Notes: generated by a model not told the origin, from the letters alone. A stretch of 45,793 nucleotides of DNA from a methanotrophic endosymbiont of Bathymodiolus puteoserpentis (Logatchev) (GCF_900128525.1 NZ_FQTQ01000136.1:1-45793), one strand, 5' to 3'; numbered from the stretch's first letter, positions 15,610 through 24,392 are shown. A program made the numbers and translations.

Positions 15610-16953
15610 ATGTTACATAAAAGAAGCCCCATAAAAATTAAACATTTAGTTACGCAATATATTTTAGCGTTGTTTTTAGGCTGCTTAATATTTGTTCAAA
15701 GCCATCAGAGCTTAGCGGCCGAATACTTAGATGGTATCGTTGCGGTTGTTGAGGATGATGTTATTCTCGATAGTGAGCTGGTGCGAGAAGTGAGCACGAT
15801 TGTGAGTAAGTTAAAGGCCAATAATGTGCAATTACCGCCTCAAAAAATTTTATACCAGCAAGTGCTGGAACGCCTAGTGATTGATAAATTACAAAGTCAG
15901 TTAGCACAAAAATCGGGTATTACTGTTAGCGATGAAATGGTTAATAGCTCGCTTGCATCCATTGCGCAGCAAAATGGCATGAGCATAGAAGAGTTTAGAA
16001 CAGAAATAAATAAAGAGGGTATGAGTTTTGCTGATTTTAAAGAAAGTATACGCCATGAAATTCTTGTTAATCAGTTGCGTAGTCATGAAATTGGTCGCCG
16101 AATTAAAGTTTCAGAGCAAGAAATCCGACATTATTTAGAGACTGAAATCAGCGCTGAAGAGCAGAAAGTAAAGTATTTTTTAGGGCATATTTTAATTGCT
16201 GTTCCAGAGGCTGCATCTGCATCGGAAATACAAGCAGAAGAAGCGGAAGCGCTTAGTGTAGTCAAACAATTGCGTGCTGGCGGTGATTTTAAAAAAATGG
16301 CCGTGAGTGTGTCTGATGGGGTTAATGCTTTGACCGGAGGAGAATTAGGCTGGCGTACTTTAAATCAAGTGCCAACATTGTTTGTTGATGTCTTAAAGAC
16401 AATGCGTAAAGGTGAAATTTCGGACCCTATTCGTAGTCCAGGTGGTTTTCATATTCTTAAGTTAATAGATAGTACTGGAGTGGATTCGCATATTATTACG
16501 GAAACGCATGTTAGGCATATTTTAATTAAAACCAATGAAATCGTGAATGATGCCGAAGCTAAAAAGCGTTTAGCTGTAATAGCGGGTCGAATTGCTGATG
16601 GAGATGATTTTGCAGCACTAGCACAAGCAAACTCTGATGATACAGGCTCGGCATTAAAAGGCGGGGATTTGGGTTGGGTTATGCCTGGCTTATTAGTGCC
16701 GCCATTTGAGCAAGCAATGTCTGAATTGGCACTGAATGAACTTAGTGCGCCGGTACAAACACAGTTTGGTTGGCACCTTATACAAGTTTTAGAGCGTCGT
16801 ACTAAGGATAATAGCGAAGAGCATAAGATTAATCAGGCACGGGATGAGATTCGGAAAAGAAAAATAGAAGAAGAAACCGAGTTATGGTTAAGGCGCTTGC
16901 GTGACGAGTCTTATGTTGATATTCGTTTAGGTTTTTTAAATGATAAAAAATAG
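15610..16953 (+). CDS. surA: Periplasmic chaperone / peptidyl-prolyl isomerase SurA
   Basis: Chaperone escorting outer-membrane proteins, including LptD, to the BAM complex. The protein is 447 residues. A hydrophobic signal (about 14-30, ending LAA before EYLDGIVAVVEDDVI) precedes the N-terminal chaperone domain. Two parvulin domains follow at roughly 185-285 and 300-400, marked by 'LGWRTLNQVPTLFVDVLKTM' and 'GGDLGWVMPGLLVPPFEQAM'. It lies 16 bases after lptD. The usual next genes pdxA and rsmA are replaced here by an RNA-binding-domain gene and rnd. No strong ribosome binding site is visible. Confidence 0.95.
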   Translation: MLHKRSPIKIKHLVTQYILALFLGCLIFVQSHQSLAAEYLDGIVAVVEDDVILDSELVREVSTIVSKLKANNVQLPPQKILYQQVLERLVIDKLQSQLAQKSGITVSDEMVNSSLASIAQQNGMSIEEFRTEINKEGMSFADFKESIRHEILVNQLRSHEIGRRIKVSEQEIRHYLETEISAEEQKVKYFLGHILIAVPEAASASEIQAEEAEALSVVKQLRAGGDFKKMAVSVSDGVNALTGGELGWRTLNQVPTLFVDVLKTMRKGEISDPIRSPGGFHILKLIDSTGVDSHIITETHVRHILIKTNEIVNDAEAKKRLAVIAGRIADGDDFAALAQANSDDTGSALKGGDLGWVMPGLLVPPFEQAMSELALNELSAPVQTQFGWHLIQVLERRTKDNSEEHKINQARDEIRKRKIEEETELWLRRLRDESYVDIRLGFLNDKK

Positions 16954-17536
16954 GCTTGTGTATACCCAAGTGGAAAAGCAGTTAAAATTAGAAAAAGAAT
17001 TAAAACGAATTATTGCTAAAGAAGATTTGACCGCTAACAAAGCTTTAATTGAGGTCAGTGCGCGTCATTTAAAATTAGATTATCTCGACTTAGCCGCAGC
17101 TTTATTATTTATTAATGAGCCTGAATCAACACTGAGCGATATTGAACAGAGTAAATTGAGTATGGAAAAGCAAAAAGCTTTTGAATTACTTAATGCGCAA
17201 ATGGTCCGTTATCGTATTGAGGCTGGGTGTGTTCACCACGTTAATGTCAATCTTATAAAAGACCTTATCGTTGAAGAAGCTGGCGTAGAGCGAAAAAAAA
17301 TTGGCTATGTTGATATTTTTGATAATTATACAGTTTTAAGTTTGCCGCCAGGCATGCCCGTAGATATCTTACAGGTCTTTAAGGGGTTGGAGATAAATGG
17401 CCAAGCATTAGATATTAAACGTTTAAGTGGTGCTGGTAAAAAATTCCAAGCAGAAAGAAATTACCGACGCGGTACGCGCAGGCACTATCTTGCTGCGCAT
17501 AAAAGAACCCCGACTTCGGGACAAGATAAGGTTTAA
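16940..17536 (+). CDS. Stand-alone DbpA-type RNA-binding domain protein
   Basis: A 198-residue cytoplasmic protein. Its C-terminal part (about residues 98-165) matches the DbpA/CsdA RNA-binding domain that normally follows a DEAD-box helicase core: 'LIKDLIVEEAGVERKKIGYV', then DIFDNYTVLSLPPGMP and LEINGQALDIKRLSG. No helicase motif is present. The N-terminal ~95 residues are charged and helical. The tail is arginine/lysine rich, also consistent with RNA binding. It overlaps surA by 14 bases and precedes the RNase D gene by 31 bases, so an RNA-processing role is plausible. No function is proven. Confidence 0.75.
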   Translation: MIKNRLVYTQVEKQLKLEKELKRIIAKEDLTANKALIEVSARHLKLDYLDLAAALLFINEPESTLSDIEQSKLSMEKQKAFELLNAQMVRYRIEAGCVHHVNVNLIKDLIVEEAGVERKKIGYVDIFDNYTVLSLPPGMPVDILQVFKGLEINGQALDIKRLSGAGKKFQAERNYRRGTRRHYLAAHKRTPTSGQDKV

Positions 17537-17567
17537 CCTTCTTTAATTATCATTATAAATAAAATGT

Positions 17568-18728
17568 ATGAGTGAAATTCAGTTTGTAGATTCGGTCACA
17601 GAGCTAGACATCCTTTGCCAAAAAATGCAGCATGAGCCATGGCTTGCTATTGACACTGAGTTTTTGCGTGAAAAAACCTATTATCCAAAGTTTTGTTTAT
17701 TACAAATAGCGACACTAGAATGGGTGGCCTGTGTTGATCCTATTGCTTTAGAAGGGCAGATGAGTGAGTTATTTGAAATTATTAATAACCCAAATATTAT
17801 TAAAGTTTTACACTCTTGTCGCCAAGATGTAGAGATTTTTTACCAGCTTACTGGGAAATTACCTGCACCTGTTTACGATACTCAGCTGGTCGCTCCCTTG
17901 TTGGGGCTTCAAGAAAACCCAGGTTATGCGATGTTAGTTTCGGGCTTTTTAAATATTAACTTAAGCAAAATTCATACGCGTACTGATTGGAGTCAGCGAC
18001 CTTTATCTGCTGATCAGATGAAGTACGCGGCAGATGATGTGATTTATTTGGCTAAGATTTATCAAATGATGGAGGAACAGCTACAAAAACTAGGCCGAGA
18101 AAACTGGCTAAAAGAAGATTTTGAGCAGTTAATGAATCCTGACTTATACGATATACCGCCAGCAAATGCTTGGCTGAAAATTCGTGGTAAAAATAAATTA
18201 ACGGGAAAGCAACTCGTTATTGTTCAAGCTTTAGCGGAATGGCGTGAGAAAGTAGCTAAAAAAGATGATCGCCCTAAAAATTGGATCTTGCGTGATGAGC
18301 TGATCTTGGATATGGCTAAATTACAGCCAGTTAACATTAAAGAATTGTCGGAAATACGCAGTATTAACGATGGTTTTGTTAGGCGCTCTGGTCAACAGGT
18401 CTGTGCTTTAATTAAAGCGGCACAAGGTAAGCCGGGGTTGAAGTTAAAGGCGAAAGAAAATAGTGTTAAAAAAACAGTTAAGCAAGAAGCTGTGTTAGAT
18501 GTTTTAAGTGCCGTTGTGCGCTTACGAGCGGAAGAAAATGCTTTAAATCCTATTATTTTAGCTACGCGCAAAGACCTAGAAGCATTGTTATTTGATGAGC
18601 CAGGCAGTTTATTGCTGCATGGCTGGCGTTATAGCATGGTCGGTAAAGAGTTGCAGGGACTTTTGCAGGGACAATTTACCATTTCAGTCAATAAAAATGA
18701 TTTAACATTACATGCTCAAGAAGTGTAG
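17568..18728 (+). CDS. rnd: Ribonuclease D
   Basis: 3'-5' exoribonuclease that matures tRNA and other stable RNA 3' ends. The DEDD exonuclease signature is present: Asp29/Glu31 in AIDTEFLRE, the Asp in LHSCRQDVEIF, and YAADDVIYL. An HRDC-type helical domain follows ('KQLVIVQALAEWREKVAKKD' to 'DGFVRRSGQQVCALIKAAQ'). The 386-residue length is normal. It is last in the lptD-surA-RBD-rnd run and is followed directly by a hairpin with a short T-run. Confidence 0.93.
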   Translation: MSEIQFVDSVTELDILCQKMQHEPWLAIDTEFLREKTYYPKFCLLQIATLEWVACVDPIALEGQMSELFEIINNPNIIKVLHSCRQDVEIFYQLTGKLPAPVYDTQLVAPLLGLQENPGYAMLVSGFLNINLSKIHTRTDWSQRPLSADQMKYAADDVIYLAKIYQMMEEQLQKLGRENWLKEDFEQLMNPDLYDIPPANAWLKIRGKNKLTGKQLVIVQALAEWREKVAKKDDRPKNWILRDELILDMAKLQPVNIKELSEIRSINDGFVRRSGQQVCALIKAAQGKPGLKLKAKENSVKKTVKQEAVLDVLSAVVRLRAEENALNPIILATRKDLEALLFDEPGSLLLHGWRYSMVGKELQGLLQGQFTISVNKNDLTLHAQEV

Positions 18729-18752
18729 GGTGGACTTCAGTCCACCTGTTTT
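18729..18752 (+). terminator. Terminator-like hairpin after rnd
   Basis: GGTGGACT-TC-AGTCCACC (18729-18746), an 8-bp stem with a minimal loop, then TGTTTT. It starts at the base after the rnd stop codon. The core GGACTTCAGTCC is shared with the hairpin at 45548-45565, so it also belongs to a dispersed repeat family. The remaining bases to 18874 hold no gene. Confidence 0.6.
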
Positions 18753-18874
18753 AAGCGTGCAATGACTAGGGGTTATTAGCTTGTCATTTTGAAGGAGTCT
18801 TTCGAGTCACAAGGTTTATGGTCAGAAAAACTTTACTATAGAATGTAACAACACAGTTAGGTCTTAATCGTTAT

Positions 18875-19513
18875 TTATTGCGCTAAAATTTGTTCCCTTA
18901 ATTTACTCAATGTTATATAAGCCGCATTCGTTACACCTAGATTTGCTAAGTTCGCAGGTAGTGATCCAGCTGGGTCACCATGCATTTGATGGGTGATGCG
19001 GATTGCTGCTGTATGGCTAAGCTGAAAATGCCAATAGCCATCAGAGCTACGCATTTGAATAGTGTCTAGTTCGGCTGGTAATTGTTGCAAAATATGTTGT
19101 GGTAATTGATTGCGAGGAATATTTTTTAAACTTAATGTATAACTGTTGTGTTTTTGGTCAAAGTGCCCTTGAGAGCGCATAACGGTATAGCGATCACTTA
19201 ACGGCCAGGGTAAATCACTGAGTTTATAAAGGTATCCATTGCTGAGTATCAGCATTTTTAAGCATTTATATTGCCAAGCTGGGCAATGTTCAGCATTATT
19301 AATAAATTTTAATAGTGTGTCTAGCTTGGTCTCTAAGGTCATGATGCCCTTAAATTCTTTGTAATCTGAATGCGCTAGAGTGCGCGTATAAACTTTAATC
19401 CCTTTTTCATTTTTGACCAAATCCCATGCCGATACGCTCTCTTCGGCTTTTAAATTATGTACTGCGCTGAATAAGATAAGCAATGTAAGTAGAGAGGGTT
19501 TTAAAATAATCAT
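18875..19513 (-). CDS. Secreted START-domain lipid-binding-like protein
   Basis: A 212-residue protein with an N-terminal signal peptide (hydrophobic residues about 6-18, cut near LKA-EES). The rest fits the START/SRPBCC fold as seen in bacterial START proteins: 'WDLVKNEKGIKVYTRTLAHS', then YKEFKGIMTLETKLDTLL, then WPLSDRYTVMRSQGHFD and a C-terminal helix 'PANLANLGVTNAAYITLSKL'. START domains bind hydrophobic ligands in a deep pocket; the ligand is unknown. It stands alone and is divergent from the cupin gene. Confidence 0.82.
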   Translation of the reverse strand: MIILKPSLLTLLILFSAVHNLKAEESVSAWDLVKNEKGIKVYTRTLAHSDYKEFKGIMTLETKLDTLLKFINNAEHCPAWQYKCLKMLILSNGYLYKLSDLPWPLSDRYTVMRSQGHFDQKHNSYTLSLKNIPRNQLPQHILQQLPAELDTIQMRSSDGYWHFQLSHTAAIRITHQMHGDPAGSLPANLANLGVTNAAYITLSKLREQILAQ

Positions 19514-19594
19514 AGATAGGTGGCTGTTAGCATCGTTCTTTTTAGGGGGGTAATGTGCTGGTCAAACCCAATATAGTATTAAACAATACATGAT

Positions 19595-19969
19595 ATGACA
19601 GCCGTAAAGATAAAAAATATATTAGCAGATATTCCCGCTCAATTGCCTAAGGAGTTATTTACTTGTTTATTGCAAAATGAACAAGTGCAGATAGAAAGGA
19701 TTATTTCTCGAGGGCAGACCAGCGCAAAAGATGAGTGGTACGATCAAGCCAGTGATGAGTGGGTTATTTTATTGCAAGGTGAAGCAGTATTAGAATTTTC
19801 TGAGCCACAGGCATTTAAAAAACTACAAGCAGGCGATTATTTATTGATTCCTGCGCATTGCAAACATCGTGTTGATTGGACACACCCTGATAAAGATAGT
19901 ATTTGGTTGGCAGTACATTTTAAGGCAACACAAAATACGGGGCGCAGTGCTTTAGCCTGCTTTCAATAG
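19595..19969 (+). CDS. Small cupin-domain protein with repeat-derived C-terminus
   Basis: A 124-residue single-domain cupin. The two cupin motifs are recognisable: 'EWVILLQGEAVLEFSEPQAF', then LQAGDYLLIPAHCKHRVDWT and WLAVHFK. A metal site using the His/Glu/His set is plausible. The substrate is unknown. The last nine codons (GRSALACFQ) and the stop codon lie inside the palindromic repeat at 19939-20000, so the repeat inserted at or near the original 3' end and now encodes the tail. The ATG is at 19595, after an AT-rich upstream region. Confidence 0.8.
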   Translation: MTAVKIKNILADIPAQLPKELFTCLLQNEQVQIERIISRGQTSAKDEWYDQASDEWVILLQGEAVLEFSEPQAFKKLQAGDYLLIPAHCKHRVDWTHPDKDSIWLAVHFKATQNTGRSALACFQ

Positions 19970-20000
19970 CGGAAAATAGCAGGCTAAAGCACTGCGCCCC
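19939..20000. repeat. 23-bp-arm palindromic repeat overlapping the cupin 3' end
   Basis: Two perfect 23-base arms (19939-19961 and 19978-20000) start GGGGCGCAGTGCTTTAGCCT and face each other across a 16-base loop. The same arms form the core of the larger element at 31235-31357. Flanking AATGAGCTAA here also matches the reverse complement of TTAGCTCATT beside that copy, so the family's conserved part extends beyond the arms. The left arm is translated as the end of the cupin. As RNA the hairpin could end transcription or stabilise the message, but it has no T-run. Confidence 0.85.
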
Positions 20001-20083
20001 AATGAGCTAACTCACTGAAATGACAGAGTGTCCCATCTTAAAATAATAGCCAAAATTTACATATAGTATTACAAAAAAACATT

Positions 20084-21394
20084 ATGAAAACTCCAAAAAT
20101 AGGATTTATTAGCTTAGGCTGCCCAAAAGCATTAGTTGATAGTGAACGTATTTTGACTAAATTACGCTCTGAAGGTTATGAAGTGGCACCTGATTATGAC
20201 GGTGCGGATATGGTCGTGGTTAATACTTGCGGTTTTATTGATTCAGCGGTTGAGGAGTCATTAGATAGTATTGGTGAGGCTCTCGCTAAGAATGGTAAAG
20301 TGATTGTCACTGGGTGCTTAGGTGCGCGTGCAGATGAAATTTTAGCACGTCACCCTCAAGTATTAGAAATTACAGGTGCGCATGCTTTAGAAGAGGTTGT
20401 TAGTGCGGTGCATAAGCATTTGCCGCCACTACATGACCCTTATACCAGTTTAGTGCCGCCACAAGGCATAAAATTAACCCCTAAGCACTATGCTTATTTA
20501 AAAATATCTGAAGGCTGTAATCACCGCTGTACCTTTTGTATTATTCCGTCTATGCGTGGCGACTTAGTGAGTCGTCCAGTGCACGAAGTAATGTGGGAAG
20601 CCAAACGTTTAGCGGATTCAGGTGTTAAAGAATTATTAGTTGTTTCGCAAGATACCAGTGCTTATGGCTTAGATTTAAAATACCAAGCTTATGATTGGCA
20701 GGGCAAAGAAGTGCGTACGCGCTTTTATGATTTAGCTGAGGCACTAGGTGAGTTAGGTGTTTGGGTGCGTATGCATTATGTTTACCCATACCCTCATGTT
20801 GATGAAGTTATTCCATTAATGGCGGCAGGAAAAATATTACCTTATCTGGATATTCCTTTTCAGCATGCCAATGCGCGTATTTTGAAATTAATGAAGCGCC
20901 CGGCTGCAACACAAAATAATTTAGAACGCATCAAAGCATGGCGTGACGTGTGTCCAGATATTATTTTACGTAGTACTTTTATTGTCGGTTTTCCGGGAGA
21001 AACTGAAGCAGAATTTCAAGAATTATTGGATTTCTTAACGGAAGCTCAATTGGATAGAGTGGGTGCTTTTGCTTATTCACCCGTTAAGGGAGCAGTAGCA
21101 AATGATCTTCCTGATTCAGTGCCTGAAGAAGTAAAACAGGAGCGCTTAGCGCGTTTTATGGCGCACCAAGCAGAAATTAGCTCAGCACGATTGCAAAGAC
21201 GAGTGGGTCGAATTGAAAAAGTATTAATTGATGAGGTCGTTGATGAAGGTGCGGTTGCTAGAAGTATGGCTGATGCACCGGAAATTGATGGCCAGGTTTT
21301 TATTGATGGCGCAACTCAGCTGAAGGTGGGTGATATAGTCATAGTAGAAATTGAAGAAGCGGATGATTATGATGTTTGGGCTAAGTTAGTGTAA
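20084..21394 (+). CDS. rimO: Ribosomal protein S12 methylthiotransferase RimO
   Basis: Radical-SAM enzyme that adds a methylthio group to an aspartate of ribosomal protein S12. The N-terminal UPF0004 domain starts '[20 protein letters not shown]' (Cys13 binds the auxiliary Fe-S cluster). The radical-SAM triad is CNHRCTFC at residues 145-152. A TRAM domain ends the 436-residue protein. The motif [12 protein letters not shown] separates RimO from the tRNA enzyme MiaB. It appears monocistronic, with an AT-rich upstream region (20004-20083). Confidence 0.96.
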   Translation: MKTPKIGFISLGCPKALVDSERILTKLRSEGYEVAPDYDGADMVVVNTCGFIDSAVEESLDSIGEALAKNGKVIVTGCLGARADEILARHPQVLEITGAHALEEVVSAVHKHLPPLHDPYTSLVPPQGIKLTPKHYAYLKISEGCNHRCTFCIIPSMRGDLVSRPVHEVMWEAKRLADSGVKELLVVSQDTSAYGLDLKYQAYDWQGKEVRTRFYDLAEALGELGVWVRMHYVYPYPHVDEVIPLMAAGKILPYLDIPFQHANARILKLMKRPAATQNNLERIKAWRDVCPDIILRSTFIVGFPGETEAEFQELLDFLTEAQLDRVGAFAYSPVKGAVANDLPDSVPEEVKQERLARFMAHQAEISSARLQRRVGRIEKVLIDEVVDEGAVARSMADAPEIDGQVFIDGATQLKVGDIVIVEIEEADDYDVWAKLV

Positions 21395-21651
21395 CTTGTC
21401 ATTATTTGATAGCACGAGTCGCTTGCTCATGTTTTTTTTGAAAATTAACAAATGTATCAATTGGGAAATGAGGGACGCTGATAACTTATATCAGTATCAA
21501 TAGATACCTTGAAAACGCATCTATTTTTTAGTATAAGGAGTGAGAGAGTTTAGTTAATCGCTGCAAAAACAGTCATAAAGCTAGCCAATCCTTCCTAAGT
21601 ATTAATCAATAAAGCCTCTAAATGTGCTTTATTATATATCGGAGATATACC

Positions 21652-22503
21652 ATGAAATTAGCTTATACGCCCCTAGCGATAGCCTTATTATTTTCTATGC
21701 AAACAGCACAAGCTGACCTTGTTAGTGACAGTGAATTGCTTATGGATAATGCACAGAAAGTGTATGCAACATTTTTCCCTTCAAATGAACCAACTCAAGT
21801 ATCACCGCCTTGGCGGTATCGTTTTTATCCAGCAACAGCCACTTATTTAGGTATTAATCAAGATGACTCGGGTGTTTATCTTTTAGGAGGCGCTTTTGGT
21901 AATTCTCCTTTATATGTTGATAAGGTGGATGCTGTTTTAATATTGTTAAATAGTCAATTGTCAGGGGCAGGAGAATCGAAATCTGCTATTTGTAATACAA
22001 GCTCTATACCCGATGGCCTTGTTTACACTTATAGTGGGAATACGGTAAATATAACAACCAATGGTCAATGTGTGAAGGTGCCTGATAGCTCGAATTTTTG
22101 TGATGTAAATCCTGAAACGGATGCGAGTGGTGTACCTGTTGAAACCAATATTCATGTTTTAACGGCAACAAATATAAATAATTTTAAATTAGAAGGTATT
22201 TCATTTCCTGGGGTTGATAATATGCTGAAACAGCAGATGGCCAATAATAAAACATGTATTATGCATGCCCCCACTGAATTTCTTAACTATACCGTTAATA
22301 CAGATATTTGCCTGGATATTACAGATACATTGAGTGGCTCTGGTATTCCTTTATCAGGCCCCGTTACAACCCATCTTCAAAGCTCTTCAGTGAGTACTCA
22401 GGTTAATGATTGTTTTGCAACAGATGCCAACTCGATTGTTAATATTGTTACTCAAGAGGTATGGACAAAGGGAGAAACAGGCGGGTTTACGAAAATTAAT
22501 TAA
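21652..22503 (+). CDS. Secreted cysteine-containing protein of unknown function
   Basis: A 283-residue protein that I do not recognise. I start at ATG 21652, which has GGAG seven bases upstream and directly yields a signal peptide (hydrophobic residues about 4-15, cut after AQA-DLV); the upstream ATG at 21622 would hide it. The mature part has six cysteines (CNTSS, GQCVK, FCDVN, TCIMH, DICLD, NDCFA), suggesting disulphides, and the stretch PPWRYRFYPATATYLGI near residue 50. Composition is rich in Ser, Thr and Asn, as in extracellular beta proteins. The 257 bases before it contain no gene. Confidence 0.7.
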   Translation: MKLAYTPLAIALLFSMQTAQADLVSDSELLMDNAQKVYATFFPSNEPTQVSPPWRYRFYPATATYLGINQDDSGVYLLGGAFGNSPLYVDKVDAVLILLNSQLSGAGESKSAICNTSSIPDGLVYTYSGNTVNITTNGQCVKVPDSSNFCDVNPETDASGVPVETNIHVLTATNINNFKLEGISFPGVDNMLKQQMANNKTCIMHAPTEFLNYTVNTDICLDITDTLSGSGIPLSGPVTTHLQSSSVSTQVNDCFATDANSIVNIVTQEVWTKGETGGFTKIN

Positions 22504-22516
22504 TGAAAAGTTACTT

Positions 22517-22813
22517 ATGAGGCTCGATAAAATTCAAAAACTAGCCTTATCTGCTGCTTTACAAAAACTAGATGCAGGTGATAAGGCTTTTTTATTTGGC
22601 TCACGGGTTGACGATGCCAAGCGCGGCGGAGATATTGACCTGTTGGTGTTTTCTCAGCAACCCAGTTTTGAATTATCCCGGAAAATGACACGCGAATTTT
22701 TTAAAAATTGTGAAGAAAAAATTGATATTCTCGTAATAAACCCGTTATCTATGAGTGAAGAGCAGGCGTTATTTGTTGACTCAATCGATAAAGTTCCGTT
22801 GAGCAACTTATGA
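22517..22813 (+). CDS. MNT-type nucleotidyltransferase antitoxin (MntA-like)
   Basis: A 98-residue minimal nucleotidyltransferase. The catalytic motif is FGSRVDDAKRGGDIDLLV: Gly28-Ser29 and the metal-binding Asp39-x-Asp41. ATG 22517 is chosen because it begins just before the first domain helix; an earlier in-frame ATG lies inside the preceding gene. The stop overlaps the next gene by four bases (ATGA). In the characterised HepT/MntA systems, the MNT protein neutralises the HEPN toxin by adding AMP to a tyrosine near its active site, and this pair has both halves. Confidence 0.82.
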   Translation: MRLDKIQKLALSAALQKLDAGDKAFLFGSRVDDAKRGGDIDLLVFSQQPSFELSRKMTREFFKNCEEKIDILVINPLSMSEEQALFVDSIDKVPLSNL

Positions 22814-23247
22814 AGAAGACGAATGTTCAGCAATTACTTTTTGCGCAAGAAAAACTGCAAAAAGCATTTTATTTATTGAATGCTAGTGTAGAGAAAACGG
22901 GGGCTTATGACATTAAAAAAATTTATACGGCAGATGAGCTTGAGCCTTATGATGCTTTAAGTGACCGCTTTATTCGCACTGTTGAAGTGGCGATTAAGTT
23001 TTTTCGAAGCTACGAGTATTATCTGCAAGCCGAGCAGAGCCAGACTTTAAGAGATGGCTTGCATCGAATGGAAAAGTTAGCACTTATTTCTAATATTGAT
23101 ATATGGCTAGAAATGCGCGATATTCGAAATCGTATTGTGCATGATTATGTGCCAGAAAAGATTGCCGAAATATATCAACTAATTCGCGGAGAATTTTATA
23201 ATGAACTTCGGCAATTAGATCAGAAACTAAAGAAAATAGCGATATAA
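22810..23247 (+). CDS. HEPN-domain toxin (HepT-like)
   Basis: A 145-residue all-helical HEPN protein, the predicted RNase toxin partner of the MNT gene. The active-site motif RNRIVHDY gives R106-x4-H111-x-Y113, the RX4-6H motif followed by the tyrosine that MntA-type antitoxins modify. The body 'LSDRFIRTVEVAIKFFRSYE' and GLHRMEKLALISN fits the HEPN helices. Translational coupling to the antitoxin (four-base overlap) supports a toxin-antitoxin operon. The order antitoxin then toxin is opposite to the Shewanella hepT-mntA arrangement as I recall it. Activity is inferred, not shown. Confidence 0.82.
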   Translation: MKKTNVQQLLFAQEKLQKAFYLLNASVEKTGAYDIKKIYTADELEPYDALSDRFIRTVEVAIKFFRSYEYYLQAEQSQTLRDGLHRMEKLALISNIDIWLEMRDIRNRIVHDYVPEKIAEIYQLIRGEFYNELRQLDQKLKKIAI

Positions 23248-23291
23248 AAGGTATTTAGTAAGTTATTATCTTCCTAAGAAGACAATATACT

Positions 23292-23350
23292 GTGGGAGCG
23301 GCTTTAGCTGCGATAGTAGCATGAACTATCGCGGCTAAAGCCGCTCCCAC
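23292..23350. repeat. REP-like hairpin between the TA operon and xoxJ
   Basis: 26-base arms beginning GTGGGAGCGGCTTTAGCTGC (23292-23317) and its reverse complement (23325-23350), with one G-T mismatch and a seven-base loop. The sequence GTGGGAGCGGCTTTAGCCGCG is a familiar dispersed palindrome in gammaproteobacteria such as Pseudomonas. It sits between two convergent genes and may serve as a shared transcription end. Confidence 0.85.
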
Positions 23351-23393
23351 TTAAAGTGTATAAACTGAAGATACCTTACATTCGTTATTAAAA

Positions 23394-24347
23394 TTAAATG
23401 TGCTTTTTCTTCTCTGGAATAGGAAGTAAAGGCACATGATAACTCTCAAGTATTTTATTGATTGCTTGCTGATTTTTAGTAATTAAATCATTCAATAAAG
23501 CTTTTCGTTGTTTGTCAGGGTAGCGCACACCCATAGACATCGAATAATCAAATTTCATGTTCAGCGATGATTTCATAGGGACTAATTTGTAGGCATCTGG
23601 GTGTTGTGTCATTAAATACCCTGCCATCGGTCCCCATAAAATAACCATATCTATATTGCCCGCTTGTAGTTCTTTATCTATCATCATCGCGGTATTATTA
23701 TCACTATCACCGGTCATGGTTTGATAAGGAACACCTTGCTCTAATAAACCACTTTTTTGTAACCATGCAGTTCCAGGTCCACGATCAAACATAGCGATTT
23801 TTAAACTGGCTTGTTTGTCTAAGGGGAGTGATCTAAGCTGCTCGGGAATGGTAATATTATCCCAGCCACGTCCTTTGGCAATGAGCAAAACATAGCTTGA
23901 ACGATAATAAGGCTTTGTTGTTGCGGTAAAGTCAAAACCAGAAGGCACGCCCATAATAACATCACACTTGAATTTTTGCGTATCCCCAATTGTTGATTTC
24001 AGAGTGTTGCGTACAAAACCAATACGCTGAGGGAACCAGTAATATTCAACTTCTTGCCCTAGTTGTTTGGCAAACAGCGAGGCTATTTTATTTTCAAAGC
24101 CATCCAGTTTTTTGCTAGAGTAGGGTGGGTTTAATGGATCGGCACAGACTCTGAACTTTTTTTCATCCCTAGGGTTCTTGTTAGTTGTGCTTGGTTTTTT
24201 TATGATTTTAGCTGCTTCGGCATCTTTAGAAATTTCAGTAGCCGCAGGCTGCTCAAGTGTATTAGCTTTTTCAGCGGTTTGGCATGCGGCAAGACTGCTA
24301 AACGCTAATACCGAGAGTAGTGTTTGTGTTTTTTTTGCAAATGACAT
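23394..24347 (-). CDS. xoxJ: XoxJ/MxaJ-type periplasmic binding protein, predicted lipoprotein
   Basis: Partner protein of the lanthanide methanol dehydrogenase, of the extracellular solute-binding fold (type 3). The core 'RVCADPLNPPYSSKKLDGFE' followed by NKIASLFAKQLGQEVEYYW is the MxaJ/XoxJ start. 'CDVIMGVPSGFDFTATTKPY' and GNIDMVILWGPMAGYL are also family features. I start at ATG 24347, preceded by AAGGACA, giving 317 residues. The signal ends LAAC with Cys22, a lipobox, so the protein is probably membrane-anchored. It lies downstream of xoxF, with a hairpin between the two genes. No xoxG cytochrome gene follows. Confidence 0.88.
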   Translation of the reverse strand: MSFAKKTQTLLSVLAFSSLAACQTAEKANTLEQPAATEISKDAEAAKIIKKPSTTNKNPRDEKKFRVCADPLNPPYSSKKLDGFENKIASLFAKQLGQEVEYYWFPQRIGFVRNTLKSTIGDTQKFKCDVIMGVPSGFDFTATTKPYYRSSYVLLIAKGRGWDNITIPEQLRSLPLDKQASLKIAMFDRGPGTAWLQKSGLLEQGVPYQTMTGDSDNNTAMMIDKELQAGNIDMVILWGPMAGYLMTQHPDAYKLVPMKSSLNMKFDYSMSMGVRYPDKQRKALLNDLITKNQQAINKILESYHVPLLPIPEKKKHI

Positions 24348-24392
24348 TTTATTGTCCTTAAGAAAACGGTCGTTTTGTGAAACGGTAAAAAC

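Noticed and set aside
18780-18825. TTGTCATTTTGAAGGAGTCTTT-like sequence after rnd as a further repeat family
   Set aside because: It recalls a dispersed repeat style, but only one copy is seen here and the arms are poor.
21395-21651. Possible cyclic-di-GMP riboswitch before the secreted protein
   Set aside because: A stretch with CGCTGCAAAAACAG and ATAAAGCTAGCC only vaguely recalls the GEMM core; the invariant GACGCAAAGCC block is missing.
23292-23350. CRISPR-like repeat
   Set aside because: Single hairpins scattered through the window, with no regularly spaced direct repeats and no cas genes.
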